This document shows positions 49,657 to 60,104 of a stretch of 64,000 bases of DNA, piece after piece (the stretch's first letter is position 1; each line of letters opens with the position of its first letter). The translations under genes were made by a program, and so were the position numbers. The stretch comes from Pseudomonas rubra (GTDB lineage: Bacteria > Pseudomonadota > Gammaproteobacteria > Pseudomonadales > Pseudomonadaceae). The notes under the pieces were generated by a model. The model was given only the letters and a program-made list of their open reading frames with translations, was not told the DNA's origin and made no database searches. Location: contig NZ_JAMDGZ010000019.1 of NCBI RefSeq assembly GCF_028656935.1, positions 246,194-310,193 on the forward strand, written 5' to 3'.

Positions 49657-49680
49657 AGCCGGGAAATTCCCGGCTTTTTT
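49657..49680 (+). terminator. Intrinsic terminator after hflC
   Basis: AGCCGGG, AAATT loop, CCCGGCT, then six T. It ends the hfq-hflX-hflK-hflC unit. The rest of the 274-base gap before hisZ holds no convincing gene. Confidence 0.92.
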
Positions 49681-49859
49681 GCGTCTGCAAGATCGAACGG
49701 TTCAAACCCGGCTCGGGTCTACAGAGCAGCCCAAGGTATTCGAGGGTATAGGCACGGCGGTAGCGCTGGAATCGGTGCTGCGCGCCATTGTTTGCCGATA
49801 CCGCTTCACTCAAGGCTCGCCCGTGGGCAAGCCGCCCGGACCATAGGGGAAATGGCGTA

Positions 49860-51047
49860 ATGGCAACGGTAGACCGCTGGCTGCTGCCAGATGGCATCGA
49901 AGAAGTACTGCCACCTGAGGCGGCGCGCATCGAGATCGCGCGTCGGCAGGTGTTGGATCTGTTCCAGAGCTGGGGTTATGACTTTGTCGTGACCCCGCAT
50001 ATCGAGTACCTGGAATCGCTGCTCACCGGTGCCGGCCAGGACCTGGACCTGCGGACCTTCAAGGTCATCGACCCGCAATCGGGCCGGCAGATGGGCTTCC
50101 GTGCCGACATCACTCCGCAGGTTGCGCGCATTGATGCGCATACCCTGCGCCGTGAGGGCCCGAGTCGCCTGTGCTATGCCGGCAGTGTGCTGCATGCCTT
50201 GCCACGGGCGCTGTCGACTTCGCGCAGCCCGATCCAGCTGGGTGCCGAGCTGTACGGCGACGCCAGCCCGGTCAGCGACGTTGAGGTGATCAGCCTGATG
50301 CTGGCCATGCTGCAACTGGCCGACGTGCCGGATGTGCACATGGACCTCGGCCATGTTGGCATCTACCGCGGTCTGGCCCGTGCCGCTGGCCTGTCGGGGG
50401 CGATCGAGCAGCAGTTGTTCGATGCCCTGCAACGCAAGGCCGTCGACGAAGTGATTGAGCTGACCGCCAAGCTGCCAGCAGACCTGGCTGCCATGCTGCG
50501 CTCGCTCACCGAGCTGTGCGGTGGTCGTGAAGTGCTGGCCGAGGCGCGCGTGCGTCTGGGCCGTGCGCCGGCAGCGGTATTGGCGGCTTTGGATGACCTG
50601 ATGGCGATTGCCGAGCGGCTGGCCACGCGTTATCCCGAATTGCCGCTGTATTTTGACCTGGGCGAGTTGCGCGGTTACCACTACCACACCGGTGTGGTGT
50701 TTGCCGTGTTCGTCCCGGGTGTGGGTCAGTCGATCGCCCAGGGCGGTCGTTACGACGACATCGGAGCAGACTTTGGCCGGGCGCGACCGGCCACAGGTTT
50801 CTCCACGGATTTGAAGACCCTGGTCACACTGGGGCGAGCCGAGGTGGTGTTGCCGTCTGGCGGGATCTGGATGCCCGACAGCAGCGATGCGGCACTCTGG
50901 CAGTTGGTCTGCCAATTGCGCAGTGAAGGTCAGCGGGTGGTTCAGGCCTTGCCTGGGCAGCCATTGACTGCCGCCGTCGAGGCGGATTGCGATCGGCAAT
51001 TGATTCAGCAAAACGGGCTTTGGCAGGTTCTGCCGCTGGCCATTTGA
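49860..51047 (+). CDS. hisZ: ATP phosphoribosyltransferase regulatory subunit HisZ
   Basis: A 395-aa catalytically inactive relative of histidyl-tRNA synthetase that is required by short-form HisG in histidine synthesis. It keeps the class II fold: motif-1-like [32 protein letters not shown] as motif 2, and [20 protein letters not shown] near the end. The anticodon-binding domain is missing, as in all HisZ. GGGGA ten bases before the ATG supports the start. purA follows after 54 nt, an order found across pseudomonads. Confidence 0.96.
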   Translation: MATVDRWLLPDGIEEVLPPEAARIEIARRQVLDLFQSWGYDFVVTPHIEYLESLLTGAGQDLDLRTFKVIDPQSGRQMGFRADITPQVARIDAHTLRREGPSRLCYAGSVLHALPRALSTSRSPIQLGAELYGDASPVSDVEVISLMLAMLQLADVPDVHMDLGHVGIYRGLARAAGLSGAIEQQLFDALQRKAVDEVIELTAKLPADLAAMLRSLTELCGGREVLAEARVRLGRAPAAVLAALDDLMAIAERLATRYPELPLYFDLGELRGYHYHTGVVFAVFVPGVGQSIAQGGRYDDIGADFGRARPATGFSTDLKTLVTLGRAEVVLPSGGIWMPDSSDAALWQLVCQLRSEGQRVVQALPGQPLTAAVEADCDRQLIQQNGLWQVLPLAI

Positions 51048-52391
<1,344 letters not shown>

Positions 52392-52410
52392 TCCGCGAGT
52401 GATGTAAAGA

Positions 52411-52443
52411 CAAAGGCCCCTCTGTAGGGGCCTTTGTCGTTTC
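52411..52443 (+). terminator. Intrinsic terminator of purA
   Basis: AAAGGCCCC, TCTGTA loop, GGGGCCTTT, then GTCGTTTCT, 20 bases after the purA stop. Confidence 0.88.
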
Positions 52444-52529
52444 TGTCGGCTGTTCGGCACAACCTTTGCTGTAAGAATCGCTCCAGCGGTGCCATCACTG
52501 TAATGGCCCCAGAAGTAGAGGGTTCTTTC

Positions 52530-54464
52530 GTGTCTGCCGTTCTCTCACTGTTACGAAGCCGCCTGTTGCGGCCTGTCTTTGTTGCGCTTGGTATCGCTCT
52601 TTTGGTGCAGGTGCTGGTCGCGGTCGCGCTGACCCGGAGCACGGTGACTGCACTGGAGGCCGATCTGGGCAACCGTCTGTCTGCTGACAGCCAGAAACTT
52701 TCTGCCGAGCTCGAACAAGCGGGTAAGGAGGTCAGCTCCGGGCTCGACAGCCTCTCCGCCAGTACCCGCCAGCGCCTGACCGCCGGTCTCTCCACACGCT
52801 TGCAGGGCGAACAGGCGCAGTTGCGTGCAACCCTGGAGAAGAACCTCAAGGACTCGGCCAACGACATGGCCGAGCTGCTCGCCTCGGTAGCGCCGCGGGC
52901 CATGTGGGATAACGATGTGCCGACGCTGTCGGAGTTCTCTCGGCGGGCCCAGCGCAATCCCAGCGTGCTGTTCGTGGTGTATGACGATGCTCAGGGCCAG
53001 CACCTGACCCGTTACCTGAACCGGCAGAACCCGATCAACCAGGCGCTGCTGGAAAAGGGTCAGGGCGAGCGGGCGCTGGACAAGGTGCTGGACGCAGCGC
53101 GCAACGACCCGTCGGTGTATTTCGTCGAAGCCTCGATCAACCCCAATGGTGTTGAGATCGGCAAGGTCTTGATGGGGGTTTCCACGGCAGTGGTCGACCA
53201 CGAGTTGGTGGCACTGGACAAGCGCTTCTCGGCGCTGATTGCCAGTGGCGATCAACTGGTCGGCGAAAGCCTGATAGGTGCTGCGGCGGACAGTAACAAG
53301 GCCCTGCGCGCGCGTCTGCAAGCGGCCCAGGCCAGTGCCGCCGGCATGCAGGCCAATACCTCGAACAGCGTCCAGGATGCGGCGGCTACCCTGCGCTGGA
53401 ATATCGGCCTCGGCCTGGCCCTGGTCGGCCTGGGTGTGCTGCTGGTGGTGGCTGTGGTGCTGGGTCGGCGCGTGGTTAACAAACTGCGCCTGCTGATTGC
53501 GGCGTTGAATGACCTGGCGGCGGGCGAGGGCGACCTGACCAAGCGCGTCTCCATCGACAGTCGCGACGAGATCGGCGACATGGCGGCGGCGGTCAACCAG
53601 TTCGTTGCCAAGCTGCAGCCGATTGTCCGCGAGGCCGGCGAGGTGGCCCAGCGTACTGGCATCGAGATCGGCGCCATGGCCCAGCGCAATGCCGGCGCCG
53701 ATGCTGCTGCCCAACTGCAGCGCGATGAAGTCGCCGCCAGCTTGCGTGATCTGTCGAGCATGGCCGATGAGGCCCAGGCCGAAAGCCAGGCCATGCAGTC
53801 GGCTCTGCAGCAGGTGGTGGACATTCGCCAGGCTACTGACGAGAACAGCCGCACCTCAACTCAGGTGGCCAAGCTTATCGAGGACTTGGCTGGACAGGTC
53901 GAGACAGGTTCCAAGGTCATCGAGCGCCTGGCTCAGCAGAGCGAACAGATCGAGGTGGTGCTGACGGTGATCCACGGTATTGCCGAGCAGACCAATCTGC
54001 TGGCACTAAACGCGGCGATCGAAGCGGCGCGCGCCGGGGAAACCGGGCGTGGCTTTGCAGTGGTGGCTGATGAGGTCAGGGCTCTGGCGAGCAAGACCCA
54101 GAGCTCGACGGGCGATATCCAGGCGCACATTGGCGCGTTGCAGCAGGGGGCAAAAGAGGCGGTGGCGGCGATCAGCCAGGCCGGGCGCCAGGCCAGCGAG
54201 GGTTTGCTGGTGCTGCGTGACAACGCACGGGTGCAGCAGTCGGTTCAAGCCTCGGTGGAGCAGGTGCATGCGGCTATCGGCTTGGCTACCCGTGCGGCTG
54301 AGCAGCAGGCCCACGGGGCGCAGGCGGTGCGTGGCAGGGTGCAGACGATTCATGAACAGGCTGAGCGGGCTGCCGAAGTGGTCATGCAGACCACGGCCAG
54401 CAGCAAGGTGCTCGATGATCTGGCGGGGCAGCTCAAGGCCAGCCTCGGGCAGTTCAGGGCCTAG
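52530..54464 (+). CDS. Methyl-accepting chemotaxis protein
   Basis: A 644-aa chemoreceptor in the inner membrane. Helix 1 is about residues 10-33, a periplasmic sensor domain runs to about 287, helix 2 is about 290-312, then a HAMP domain ([20 protein letters not shown], 20 residues) and a cytoplasmic signalling hairpin whose tip has [19 protein letters not shown] and [17 protein letters not shown]. The sensor is helical and I cannot name its ligand. GTG 52530 with GAGGG seven bases upstream is preferred over ATG 52503. It stands alone between purA and the iron transporter. Confidence 0.92.
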   Translation: MSAVLSLLRSRLLRPVFVALGIALLVQVLVAVALTRSTVTALEADLGNRLSADSQKLSAELEQAGKEVSSGLDSLSASTRQRLTAGLSTRLQGEQAQLRATLEKNLKDSANDMAELLASVAPRAMWDNDVPTLSEFSRRAQRNPSVLFVVYDDAQGQHLTRYLNRQNPINQALLEKGQGERALDKVLDAARNDPSVYFVEASINPNGVEIGKVLMGVSTAVVDHELVALDKRFSALIASGDQLVGESLIGAAADSNKALRARLQAAQASAAGMQANTSNSVQDAAATLRWNIGLGLALVGLGVLLVVAVVLGRRVVNKLRLLIAALNDLAAGEGDLTKRVSIDSRDEIGDMAAAVNQFVAKLQPIVREAGEVAQRTGIEIGAMAQRNAGADAAAQLQRDEVAASLRDLSSMADEAQAESQAMQSALQQVVDIRQATDENSRTSTQVAKLIEDLAGQVETGSKVIERLAQQSEQIEVVLTVIHGIAEQTNLLALNAAIEAARAGETGRGFAVVADEVRALASKTQSSTGDIQAHIGALQQGAKEAVAAISQAGRQASEGLLVLRDNARVQQSVQASVEQVHAAIGLATRAAEQQAHGAQAVRGRVQTIHEQAERAAEVVMQTTASSKVLDDLAGQLKASLGQFRA

Positions 54465-54473
54465 TGCCGGCTT

Positions 54474-54546
54474 CATCGCTGGCAAGCCAGCTCCCACAGC
54501 TTCGGTCTACACAGGACCTTGTGGGAGCTGGCCTTGCCAGCGATGG
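54474..54546. repeat. REP pair (inverted), 'GCTGG' subtype
   Basis: CATCGCTGGCAAGCCAGCTC (from 54474) faces CTTGTGGGAGCTGGCCTTGC (from 54519), between the convergent chemoreceptor and iron permease genes. Confidence 0.86.
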
Positions 54547-54571
54547 GCTGCGAAAGCAGCCCCAGAATCGA

Positions 54572-56140
54572 TCACGCGCGGTTCAGATACATCCGCGTAG
54601 TCAGCAGATACACCGGCAACCCCGAGACCAGAATCAACAACGCCGCATAGGGCGCCGCCGCCGCGAATTCGACGTTAGCGGTATGCGCCCACACCTCGGT
54701 CGCCAAGGTGGTCATGCCCGTCGGGCTGAGTAGCAGGGTTGCTGTCAGCTCCTTCATTGCATCCAGGAACACCAGCGCGAAGGCTGCGGCCAGGGCCGGG
54801 AAGATAATCGGCAGGGTAACCCGGCAGAACGCGCTGAACTGCGTCGCACCGAGCGTGCGTGCGGCTTCCTCAAGCTGCGGCGCAGCCTTGTTCAGTGCCG
54901 TGCGCACCGGCGCCTGGGCCAGTGGCAGGAACAGCAGGGCATAGGCCAGCAGCAACAAGCCGGTGGTCTGGTACAGGGCCGGTACGTAGTGCAGGGCGAA
55001 GTACACCAGGGTCAGGGCAATCACCAGGCCGGGCAGGGCATGCAGCAGGTACGGCAGACGCTCGGCCCAGATCGCCAGGCGACCTTTGTAGCGCACCACC
55101 AGGAAGCTGACCGGCAGGGCTAGCAACAAGCTCAAGCCGGCGCCGCCCAGTGATAGCGATAGCGACGAGAACAGGGCGCGGCTGATGTCAGCAACCGGAA
55201 AAGCTGCCGATGAGCCAACGCTCAGCCAGTAGCCGAGCATGCCCAGCGGAATGCCGCTGCCCAGCAGGGCCAGGATCAGGCAGTACAGTTGGCCCATCGG
55301 CATCCACCGGCGCAGGCGGATCGGCGCACCGCGCCGTGCCACGCCCTGGCCAATCCGCACATGCCGGGCCTTGCCGCGTACGCGCAGTTCCAGCCAGAGC
55401 ATCAACAGGCACATAAACAGCAGTACTGCCGAAAGCATGGCGGCGTTGGCGTTGCTGAACTCCAGTTCAAACTGCTGGTAGATCGCCGTGGTGAAGGTCT
55501 GCAGGCCGAGAATCGACAGGGCGCCGAACTCCACCAGCATGTGCAGGGCAATCAGCAGGCTGCCGCCGATGATCGACGGCCACAGCAGCGGCAAGGTGAT
55601 GCGAAAGAACACGCCCCAGCGTGTCTGTCCCAGGGTGCGCGCCGACTCTTCCAGCGAGGTGTCGAGATTGCGCAGGGTCGCCGCCACCGGCAGGAACACC
55701 AGTGGATACTTGGACAGGCTCATCACCAGGATGGCGCCGCCCAGGCCTTCGAAGCGCGGGCTGAGCGATACCCAGGTAAAGCCGCTGACAAAGGCTGGCA
55801 CGGCAAACGGCAGGCACAGGATCACCCCCCACAGGCGCCGCCCTGGTAGGTCACTGCGCTCCAGCAGCCAGGCCAGGGACACGCCCAGGGCCATGCAGGC
55901 CAGGGTCACCCCGGCCATTAGCATCAAAGTGTTGCGCAGTAGCCCCCAGACGAAAGGGCGCCACAGCAAGTGCAGGGCTTCACGCCAGCCCGCTTCCCAA
56001 GCTTTCAAGGCCACATACAGCAGGGGGAGCAGGCTCAGCCCGACCAGTAGCAGTACTGGCAGCACCACCCAGATCGACGGGCGCTTGGGCTTGGGTATGT
56101 AACGGCTGGCCAGTGTGGCCGCAGGCAGGGCTGCACTCAT
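54572..56140 (-). CDS. Iron(III) ABC transporter permease, FbpB/SfuB-like
   Basis: A 522-aa inner-membrane permease with about twelve helices in two fused halves, typical of the Fbp/Sfu/Hit ferric iron importers. Each half has an EAA loop: SLEESARTLGQTRWGVFFRI and QLEEAARTLGATQFSAFCRV. It starts within the stop of the binding-protein gene (TAATG). No ATPase gene (FbpC) lies next to it in this window, so the ATPase must come from another locus. Confidence 0.92.
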   Translation of the reverse strand: MSAALPAATLASRYIPKPKRPSIWVVLPVLLLVGLSLLPLLYVALKAWEAGWREALHLLWRPFVWGLLRNTLMLMAGVTLACMALGVSLAWLLERSDLPGRRLWGVILCLPFAVPAFVSGFTWVSLSPRFEGLGGAILVMSLSKYPLVFLPVAATLRNLDTSLEESARTLGQTRWGVFFRITLPLLWPSIIGGSLLIALHMLVEFGALSILGLQTFTTAIYQQFELEFSNANAAMLSAVLLFMCLLMLWLELRVRGKARHVRIGQGVARRGAPIRLRRWMPMGQLYCLILALLGSGIPLGMLGYWLSVGSSAAFPVADISRALFSSLSLSLGGAGLSLLLALPVSFLVVRYKGRLAIWAERLPYLLHALPGLVIALTLVYFALHYVPALYQTTGLLLLAYALLFLPLAQAPVRTALNKAAPQLEEAARTLGATQFSAFCRVTLPIIFPALAAAFALVFLDAMKELTATLLLSPTGMTTLATEVWAHTANVEFAAAAPYAALLILVSGLPVYLLTTRMYLNRA

Positions 56141-57153
56141 TACAGCAGGCCAACTTCGCGTTCAAGCTCCAGGGCTTCTTCGGCGTTACCCAGGTCGGCC
56201 GGGGTGATTTTCGGTGGGCGCAGGTCTTCGAAGGGTTTCAGGCCCTGGTCCGAGACCATGCCTTTATGCAATGGGTACTCGGCAGTGGTCTGGGTGATCA
56301 CCCGCTGGCCTTCTTCGCTGGCCATCCAGGCCAGCAGGGCCTGGGCTTCTTCGGGGTGTTTGCTGGCTTTTACTGCTGCGGCGCTGGAGATGGTCACCAG
56401 GCCGCCAGCGTCGCCGTCGGCCAGGTAGTAGAGTTTCGAATCCAGCTGGCCACGCTCTTTCTTCAGGGCATACCAGTAGTAGTTGTTCACCAGCACGGCA
56501 GCCACTTCGCCGTTCTCCACGGCTTTGAGCGCCACCATGTTGTTGGTGTAGGTCTTGCCGAAGGCCTTGAGGCCGGTCAGCCACTCTTCGGCCGCTTCAC
56601 GGCCGTGCAGTTTGAGGATAGCCACGGCCTGTTCCTGGAAGGCACCGCTGGTTGGCACGAATCCGATCTTGCCGTCCCATTCGGGGTCGGCGAAATCCAT
56701 CACCGAGGGCGGCAGGTCTTTCTCGTCGATCACCTTGGGGTTGAAGGCGACTACTCGGGTGCGCGCAGTCACTCCCATCCAGGTGCCATTGCTGGCGACG
56801 TATTCCTTGGGCAAAACCTGCAGGGTCGAGTCATCGATCTTGGCCAGCAGGCCCAGTTCGCCGAGGTTGTTCAGCGGTGGCGACTCTTCGGTGTAGATGA
56901 CATCGGCAGGGGAGCGATCACCCTCTTCGATGATCTGGCTGGCCAGCTGGTTGCTGCTGCCCTTGCGGATATTGATGCGGATGCCGGTCTTGGCCTCGTA
57001 GGCCTTGGCGATGGCTTCGCCGATTTCCTTGTGTTGACCGTTGTACAGGGTCAGTGCCACGGGGTCGGCGGCCATGGCGGCCGGGGTGCCCAGCAGCATG
57101 GCAAGAACAGAGACGGCCAGGCCGCGCAACAGGGGGTTATTGCGGAACGTCAT
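56140..57153 (-). CDS. Iron(III) ABC transporter periplasmic binding protein, FbpA-like
   Basis: A 337-aa binding protein with a signal peptide ending near AAMAAD (residue 29). Family blocks are LTLYNGQHKEIGEAIAKAYE (20 residues), GSSNQLASQIIEEG, ADVIYTEESPPL, and the tyrosine pair VNNYYWYALKK that ligates Fe3+. The end LELEREVGLL is unremarkable. GAGGAA precedes the ATG. A Fur box lies 36 bases upstream, so iron limitation should induce it. The permease gene is coupled downstream. Confidence 0.93.
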   Translation of the reverse strand: MTFRNNPLLRGLAVSVLAMLLGTPAAMAADPVALTLYNGQHKEIGEAIAKAYEAKTGIRINIRKGSSNQLASQIIEEGDRSPADVIYTEESPPLNNLGELGLLAKIDDSTLQVLPKEYVASNGTWMGVTARTRVVAFNPKVIDEKDLPPSVMDFADPEWDGKIGFVPTSGAFQEQAVAILKLHGREAAEEWLTGLKAFGKTYTNNMVALKAVENGEVAAVLVNNYYWYALKKERGQLDSKLYYLADGDAGGLVTISSAAAVKASKHPEEAQALLAWMASEEGQRVITQTTAEYPLHKGMVSDQGLKPFEDLRPPKITPADLGNAEEALELEREVGLL

Positions 57154-57188
57154 GCGGGTACTTCCTCGCTTGCGGCTACATATCTGGA

Positions 57189-57207
57189 AACAATGATAAT
57201 CGATATT
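57189..57207. promoter_or_regulatory. Fur box
   Basis: AACAATGATAATCGATATT matches the 19-bp Fur consensus GATAATGATAATCATTATC at 14 positions. It lies 36 bases before the FbpA-like start and 75 bases before the divergent 29-codon ORF. Confidence 0.7.
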
Positions 57208-57281
57208 GCTTCTCAAATGGCCTTGTGGGGGGAAATTCATGAGCAGGCTATCTTTTTGTTCTTTCCAGGAGGGCCGTTCCA

Positions 57282-57371
57282 ATGGCTGGCTCTTCAGGCG
57301 ACAACCTTTCAATTGCCCAGCTGGAGAAGGTTGAAGCAGGCGCCTCTCAATCAAGGATCGGCACCGGCTAA
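57282..57371 (+). CDS. Candidate 29-aa peptide gene
   Basis: ATG 57282 has AGGAGG with a nine-base spacer, one of the best ribosome binding sites in the window. The peptide starts MAGSSGDN, continues LSIAQLEKVEAGASQSR and ends IGTG before TAA. The segment LSxxQLxxVxAG resembles the leader end of double-glycine-type peptides (LSxxELxxVxGG), but the rest after it would be only nine residues. It has no Cys and no membrane helix. It faces a Fur box shared with the iron transporter and lies 780 bases upstream of the desaturase gene. Function and even expression are unknown; it could also be a leader peptide. Confidence 0.4.
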   Translation: MAGSSGDNLSIAQLEKVEAGASQSRIGTG

Positions 57372-57713
57372 TTCAACATGCTGAAGCAGCCTAAATCGTG
57401 AACGCGCCGAGCTGAGGGTACAAAGAGAAGAGGTACTGCTAAGGCATCGAGTGGCGCTGTTCTATACCGGCAGGGATATTGCGCTTGTTGAGCAAGATTA
57501 GGTTGGTCAGTAGGTCGCTGCAGGCGATTCGCTACGTTGCTTATCACTAACAAAAAATTGGCTTGGGGCGAGGCAGCGTAGTCGGGTTCACGAAAAATCC
57601 TTATGCGCCCCCAGAACTATCCCACCATGTTGTCAGCGCGATCGGGATTGTTGCGCCATCATCAGAGCTCTACCATCGAGTAATAGTCTTACTTGGTGTT
57701 CAGGATTGCTTTT

Positions 57714-57747
57714 GCAGTCAAGCATTTATTGCAGTCAAACATTTATT
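57714..57747. repeat. 17-bp tandem direct repeat, two copies
   Basis: GCAGTCAAGCATTTATT is followed directly by GCAGTCAAACATTTATT, one mismatch. The copies are 17 bp long, not a multiple of the 10.5-bp helix turn. Confidence 0.85.
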
Positions 57748-57894
57748 GCGGGCGAATATTGATCAGGGTGAACGACGGTTACATATGTGGGTGTCAGGGT
57801 CTATTTTTTTGGTGGTTTCGGTAAAGGGCTGACAGTTGTATCGGAATGGTGCGGGGCGGAGTGCCTAATTGCAAGGCAAAACTACCCAGTCAAA

Positions 57895-57911
57895 ATTCAA
57901 TCTTATTGAAT
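57895..57911. promoter_or_regulatory. Perfect palindrome upstream of the desaturase gene
   Basis: ATTCAAT, CTT, ATTGAAT. A 7-bp perfect inverted repeat with a 3-bp centre, 240 bases before the desaturase start, similar in size to TetR or MarR operators. No such regulator is encoded nearby. Confidence 0.4.
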
Positions 57912-58150
57912 AGTGCGCTGATTTGCTTCTGTGTTCTCTGTTTTCGATAAGGCGAAAATAACTTGGATGGCGTCATGTCGAGTTTGCAAGTGATGATCGT
58001 CTGCCTCTTGATTCAGGTGTCCTAGTGCTGGTGGTTTTCAGCGAGTTTATTGTGGTCAATACAGCTCATGATTTTTTGAGTCGGTTCTAAGTATATGGAG
58101 TGGTGTTCGTAGAATTAAAATCTTCATGGGTGTGCATTAAAGGAGTATCT

Positions 58151-59125
58151 ATGTTGCTTAGGCACCAGTTTTCAAAAGAAATCAAGGGTCAAATCAAGAG
58201 GCTGTACCTGTATGATAACTACCATGGCCCTCTCGCCCTTCTGCAAAATTTGTTCTGGATCGGTCTAGCAATTTATCTTGGAGAAGTCAGTCCCTGGCTA
58301 ATGCCCTTGGCCATCCTGCTGATCGGTTCACGGCAGCGGGCGTTGGCCACGCTACTACATGAGGCGGCCCATGGTGCTCTTTGTCGTAATAAACGATTGG
58401 AGAAGTTTCTCGGCACTTGGTGCTCCGGCTACCTGATCTTCCAGAATTGGGTTAGCTACAAGCGCTCACATAATGTGGATCACCACCACAAGTTAGGTGA
58501 TCAAGATCGTGATCCTGATTACCGGTACTATCGACAGTCTGGGGTGTTCGAGGCGCGTTCGACGCTCAGATTCATGCTCGCATACCTGATAAAACCGATG
58601 TTTTTCTTGACCGCACCGGAGAGCCTGAGGTATCTGTTGGTCAACCGGCTAATGCGCAGCCCCAACAAAAGAGAATTACTTTCAGTGCTGGTTTGCCAGG
58701 GGCTACTCGCGTTGTGCTTGACGCTAGTGTTAGGTGTAAAAGGTTACTTCCTCTATTGGCTGTTGCCGTACCTCACCACTTTCCAAGCTTTAACTTGGTT
58801 CATTGAGCTTGCCGAGCATTATCCAATGGTCGCTAAGGCTAAAACCGATCTACAGGCTACACGCAACCGCTTCAGTCATCCACTTGAGCACTTCTTCACG
58901 GCCATGCATGGAGAGAACTTTCACCTGATACACCATCTGTTTCCTGGCATTCCCTATTGGAAACTCAAGAAAGCTCACCGGATCCTGTTGAGCGACACAG
59001 CCTATGTTGCCGCGAATGCGGGGTTTGGCGGGATTTTTGTATCCTCGAATTTTGTACCGTCGATGTGGGCTGGAATTTTATCGAACGACAAAGCAGCGAC
59101 AGGGGTCGTCATAAATGCAAGCTAA
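58151..59125 (+). CDS. Membrane fatty-acid-desaturase-type di-iron enzyme
   Basis: A 324-aa integral membrane protein with four or more helices and the three histidine boxes of the desaturase/hydroxylase superfamily: HEAAH (His70, 74), HNVDHHH (His107, 111-113) and HLIHH (His258, 261, 262). All eight expected iron ligands can be found. AAAGGAG five bases before ATG 58151 sets the start; the frame is open to 58100. The gene is lower in GC than its neighbours and its last 11 nt overlap the EamA exporter gene. Relatives act on acyl chains but also on amino-acid-like molecules (RtxC of rhizobitoxine synthesis). The substrate is unknown. Confidence 0.85.
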   Translation: MLLRHQFSKEIKGQIKRLYLYDNYHGPLALLQNLFWIGLAIYLGEVSPWLMPLAILLIGSRQRALATLLHEAAHGALCRNKRLEKFLGTWCSGYLIFQNWVSYKRSHNVDHHHKLGDQDRDPDYRYYRQSGVFEARSTLRFMLAYLIKPMFFLTAPESLRYLLVNRLMRSPNKRELLSVLVCQGLLALCLTLVLGVKGYFLYWLLPYLTTFQALTWFIELAEHYPMVAKAKTDLQATRNRFSHPLEHFFTAMHGENFHLIHHLFPGIPYWKLKKAHRILLSDTAYVAANAGFGGIFVSSNFVPSMWAGILSNDKAATGVVINAS

Positions 59126-60014
59126 CTTCAGAAAAGGCATCCTTTTTGCGCTCTCTGCTGCTGCGCTGAACGCAACCATCGGTGTGCTCAGTAAAGTGCT
59201 CATGAGCAATGGATTTACAGCCAGTAGTGTTGCGGTTATCAAGACTGTCTTGGGTTGCCTGTTACTGTCGGTCTTGTTGCTGTTTCTCAAGCGCCAGGCG
59301 ACGCCAGCCAAATGGGCCCAGGCGGCGATCTGCGCGTTCCTCGGCATCTTCGTATTGTTCCATTTCGAGACCTCGGCCTATCAGCATTATGCGGCGGCGG
59401 GTGTAGTGGTGGTGCTGATGGCCAGTGCTTCCATCTCGTCAATCCTGCTTGGGCGAATGTTCCTTAAGGATGCCATCACCGCGAATGCAACCGTGGGCGC
59501 GACACTGGCCATTGCCGGGATTGCGGTGATCTTCGGCGCAGATTTGCAGCAGGGGTTCACCCTGCAAGGTGCTACGCTCGCGTCCATTGCCGGATGCGGC
59601 TACGGGGCATTTTCAGTCGCGATGAAGCGGATGGGGGTGTCCGGGGGGCTGCACTTCACCCGCCAGCTACTGTTCTTCGGAAGCCTGTATTTGCTGATGC
59701 CTGCCGCGGCCGATGGTTTCGTGATCGGTGAGCTGTCGCTGATGGCAATTGCTGCGCTATTGGCACTGGCAGCGCTGCCGACCATCCTCGGCTTCTTTTG
59801 CACCACGAAGGCCATCGAGTATCTCAAGCCATCTCAGGTGCAGGCGTTGGAGCTGACCGAGCCATTGTTCGCCGCGTTGCTGGCGTTCATGGTGCTCAAT
59901 GAAGTGCCGCCAGAAAGCCTGTACGCGGGGGCAGCACTGATCATCGTCGGATTGTGCTTTTCCAATGAGCTGATTTGCTTGAGCAGGAAAACGCCAGTCG
60001 CCTCGAGCGAGTGA
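59115..60014 (+). CDS. EamA-family (drug/metabolite transporter) exporter
   Basis: A 299-aa inner-membrane protein with ten predicted helices in two EamA repeats. The first ends near VLMASASISSILLGRMFLKD and the second has YLKPSQVQALELTEPLFAAL, the usual EPLFA-type motif before helix 9. Such proteins export amino acids, purines or other small metabolites. It starts 11 nt before the desaturase stop, so the two are translationally linked. The first 150 nt share the low GC of the desaturase gene, while the rest is closer to the core genome. It probably exports or imports the molecule that the desaturase handles. Confidence 0.88.
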   Translation: MQANFRKGILFALSAAALNATIGVLSKVLMSNGFTASSVAVIKTVLGCLLLSVLLLFLKRQATPAKWAQAAICAFLGIFVLFHFETSAYQHYAAAGVVVVLMASASISSILLGRMFLKDAITANATVGATLAIAGIAVIFGADLQQGFTLQGATLASIAGCGYGAFSVAMKRMGVSGGLHFTRQLLFFGSLYLLMPAAADGFVIGELSLMAIAALLALAALPTILGFFCTTKAIEYLKPSQVQALELTEPLFAALLAFMVLNEVPPESLYAGAALIIVGLCFSNELICLSRKTPVASSE

Positions 60015-60072
60015 AGTCGAGGTCAGTCGCTTCCTGGATTGGCTGGCGTGGAAAACTCAAACGCCAGAAACG

Positions 60073-60095
60073 AAAAAACCCGCTTTCGCGGGTTT
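60073..60095. terminator. Bidirectional intrinsic terminator between the EamA gene and tRNA-Leu genes
   Basis: AAACCCGC, TTTC loop, GCGGGTTT. On the minus strand a run of six T follows, so it mainly ends the tRNA transcript; it also lies 60 bases after the EamA stop. Confidence 0.88.
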
Positions 60096-60104
60096 GATCT
60101 GAAT

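Larger units (their letters stand above)
57372..58150. other. AT-richer intergenic stretch without a convincing gene
   Basis: About 780 bases whose GC content is visibly below that of the flanking core genes. Only short frames without ribosome binding sites are present, for example 57563-57832 from a TTG. It contains a 17-bp tandem repeat (57714-57747) and a 17-bp palindrome (57895-57911). It probably holds the promoter of the desaturase gene; no clean -35/-10 pair can be chosen. Confidence 0.6.

Noticed and set aside
52455..52500. Possible sigma-28 promoter before the chemoreceptor (TAAGAATC-N11-GCCATCAC)
   Set aside because: Only three to four matches in each box; far weaker than the motAB promoter.
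57563..57832. 89-codon frame on the plus strand from a TTG
   Set aside because: No ribosome binding site, no recognisable domain, includes the tandem repeat, and weak codon bias.
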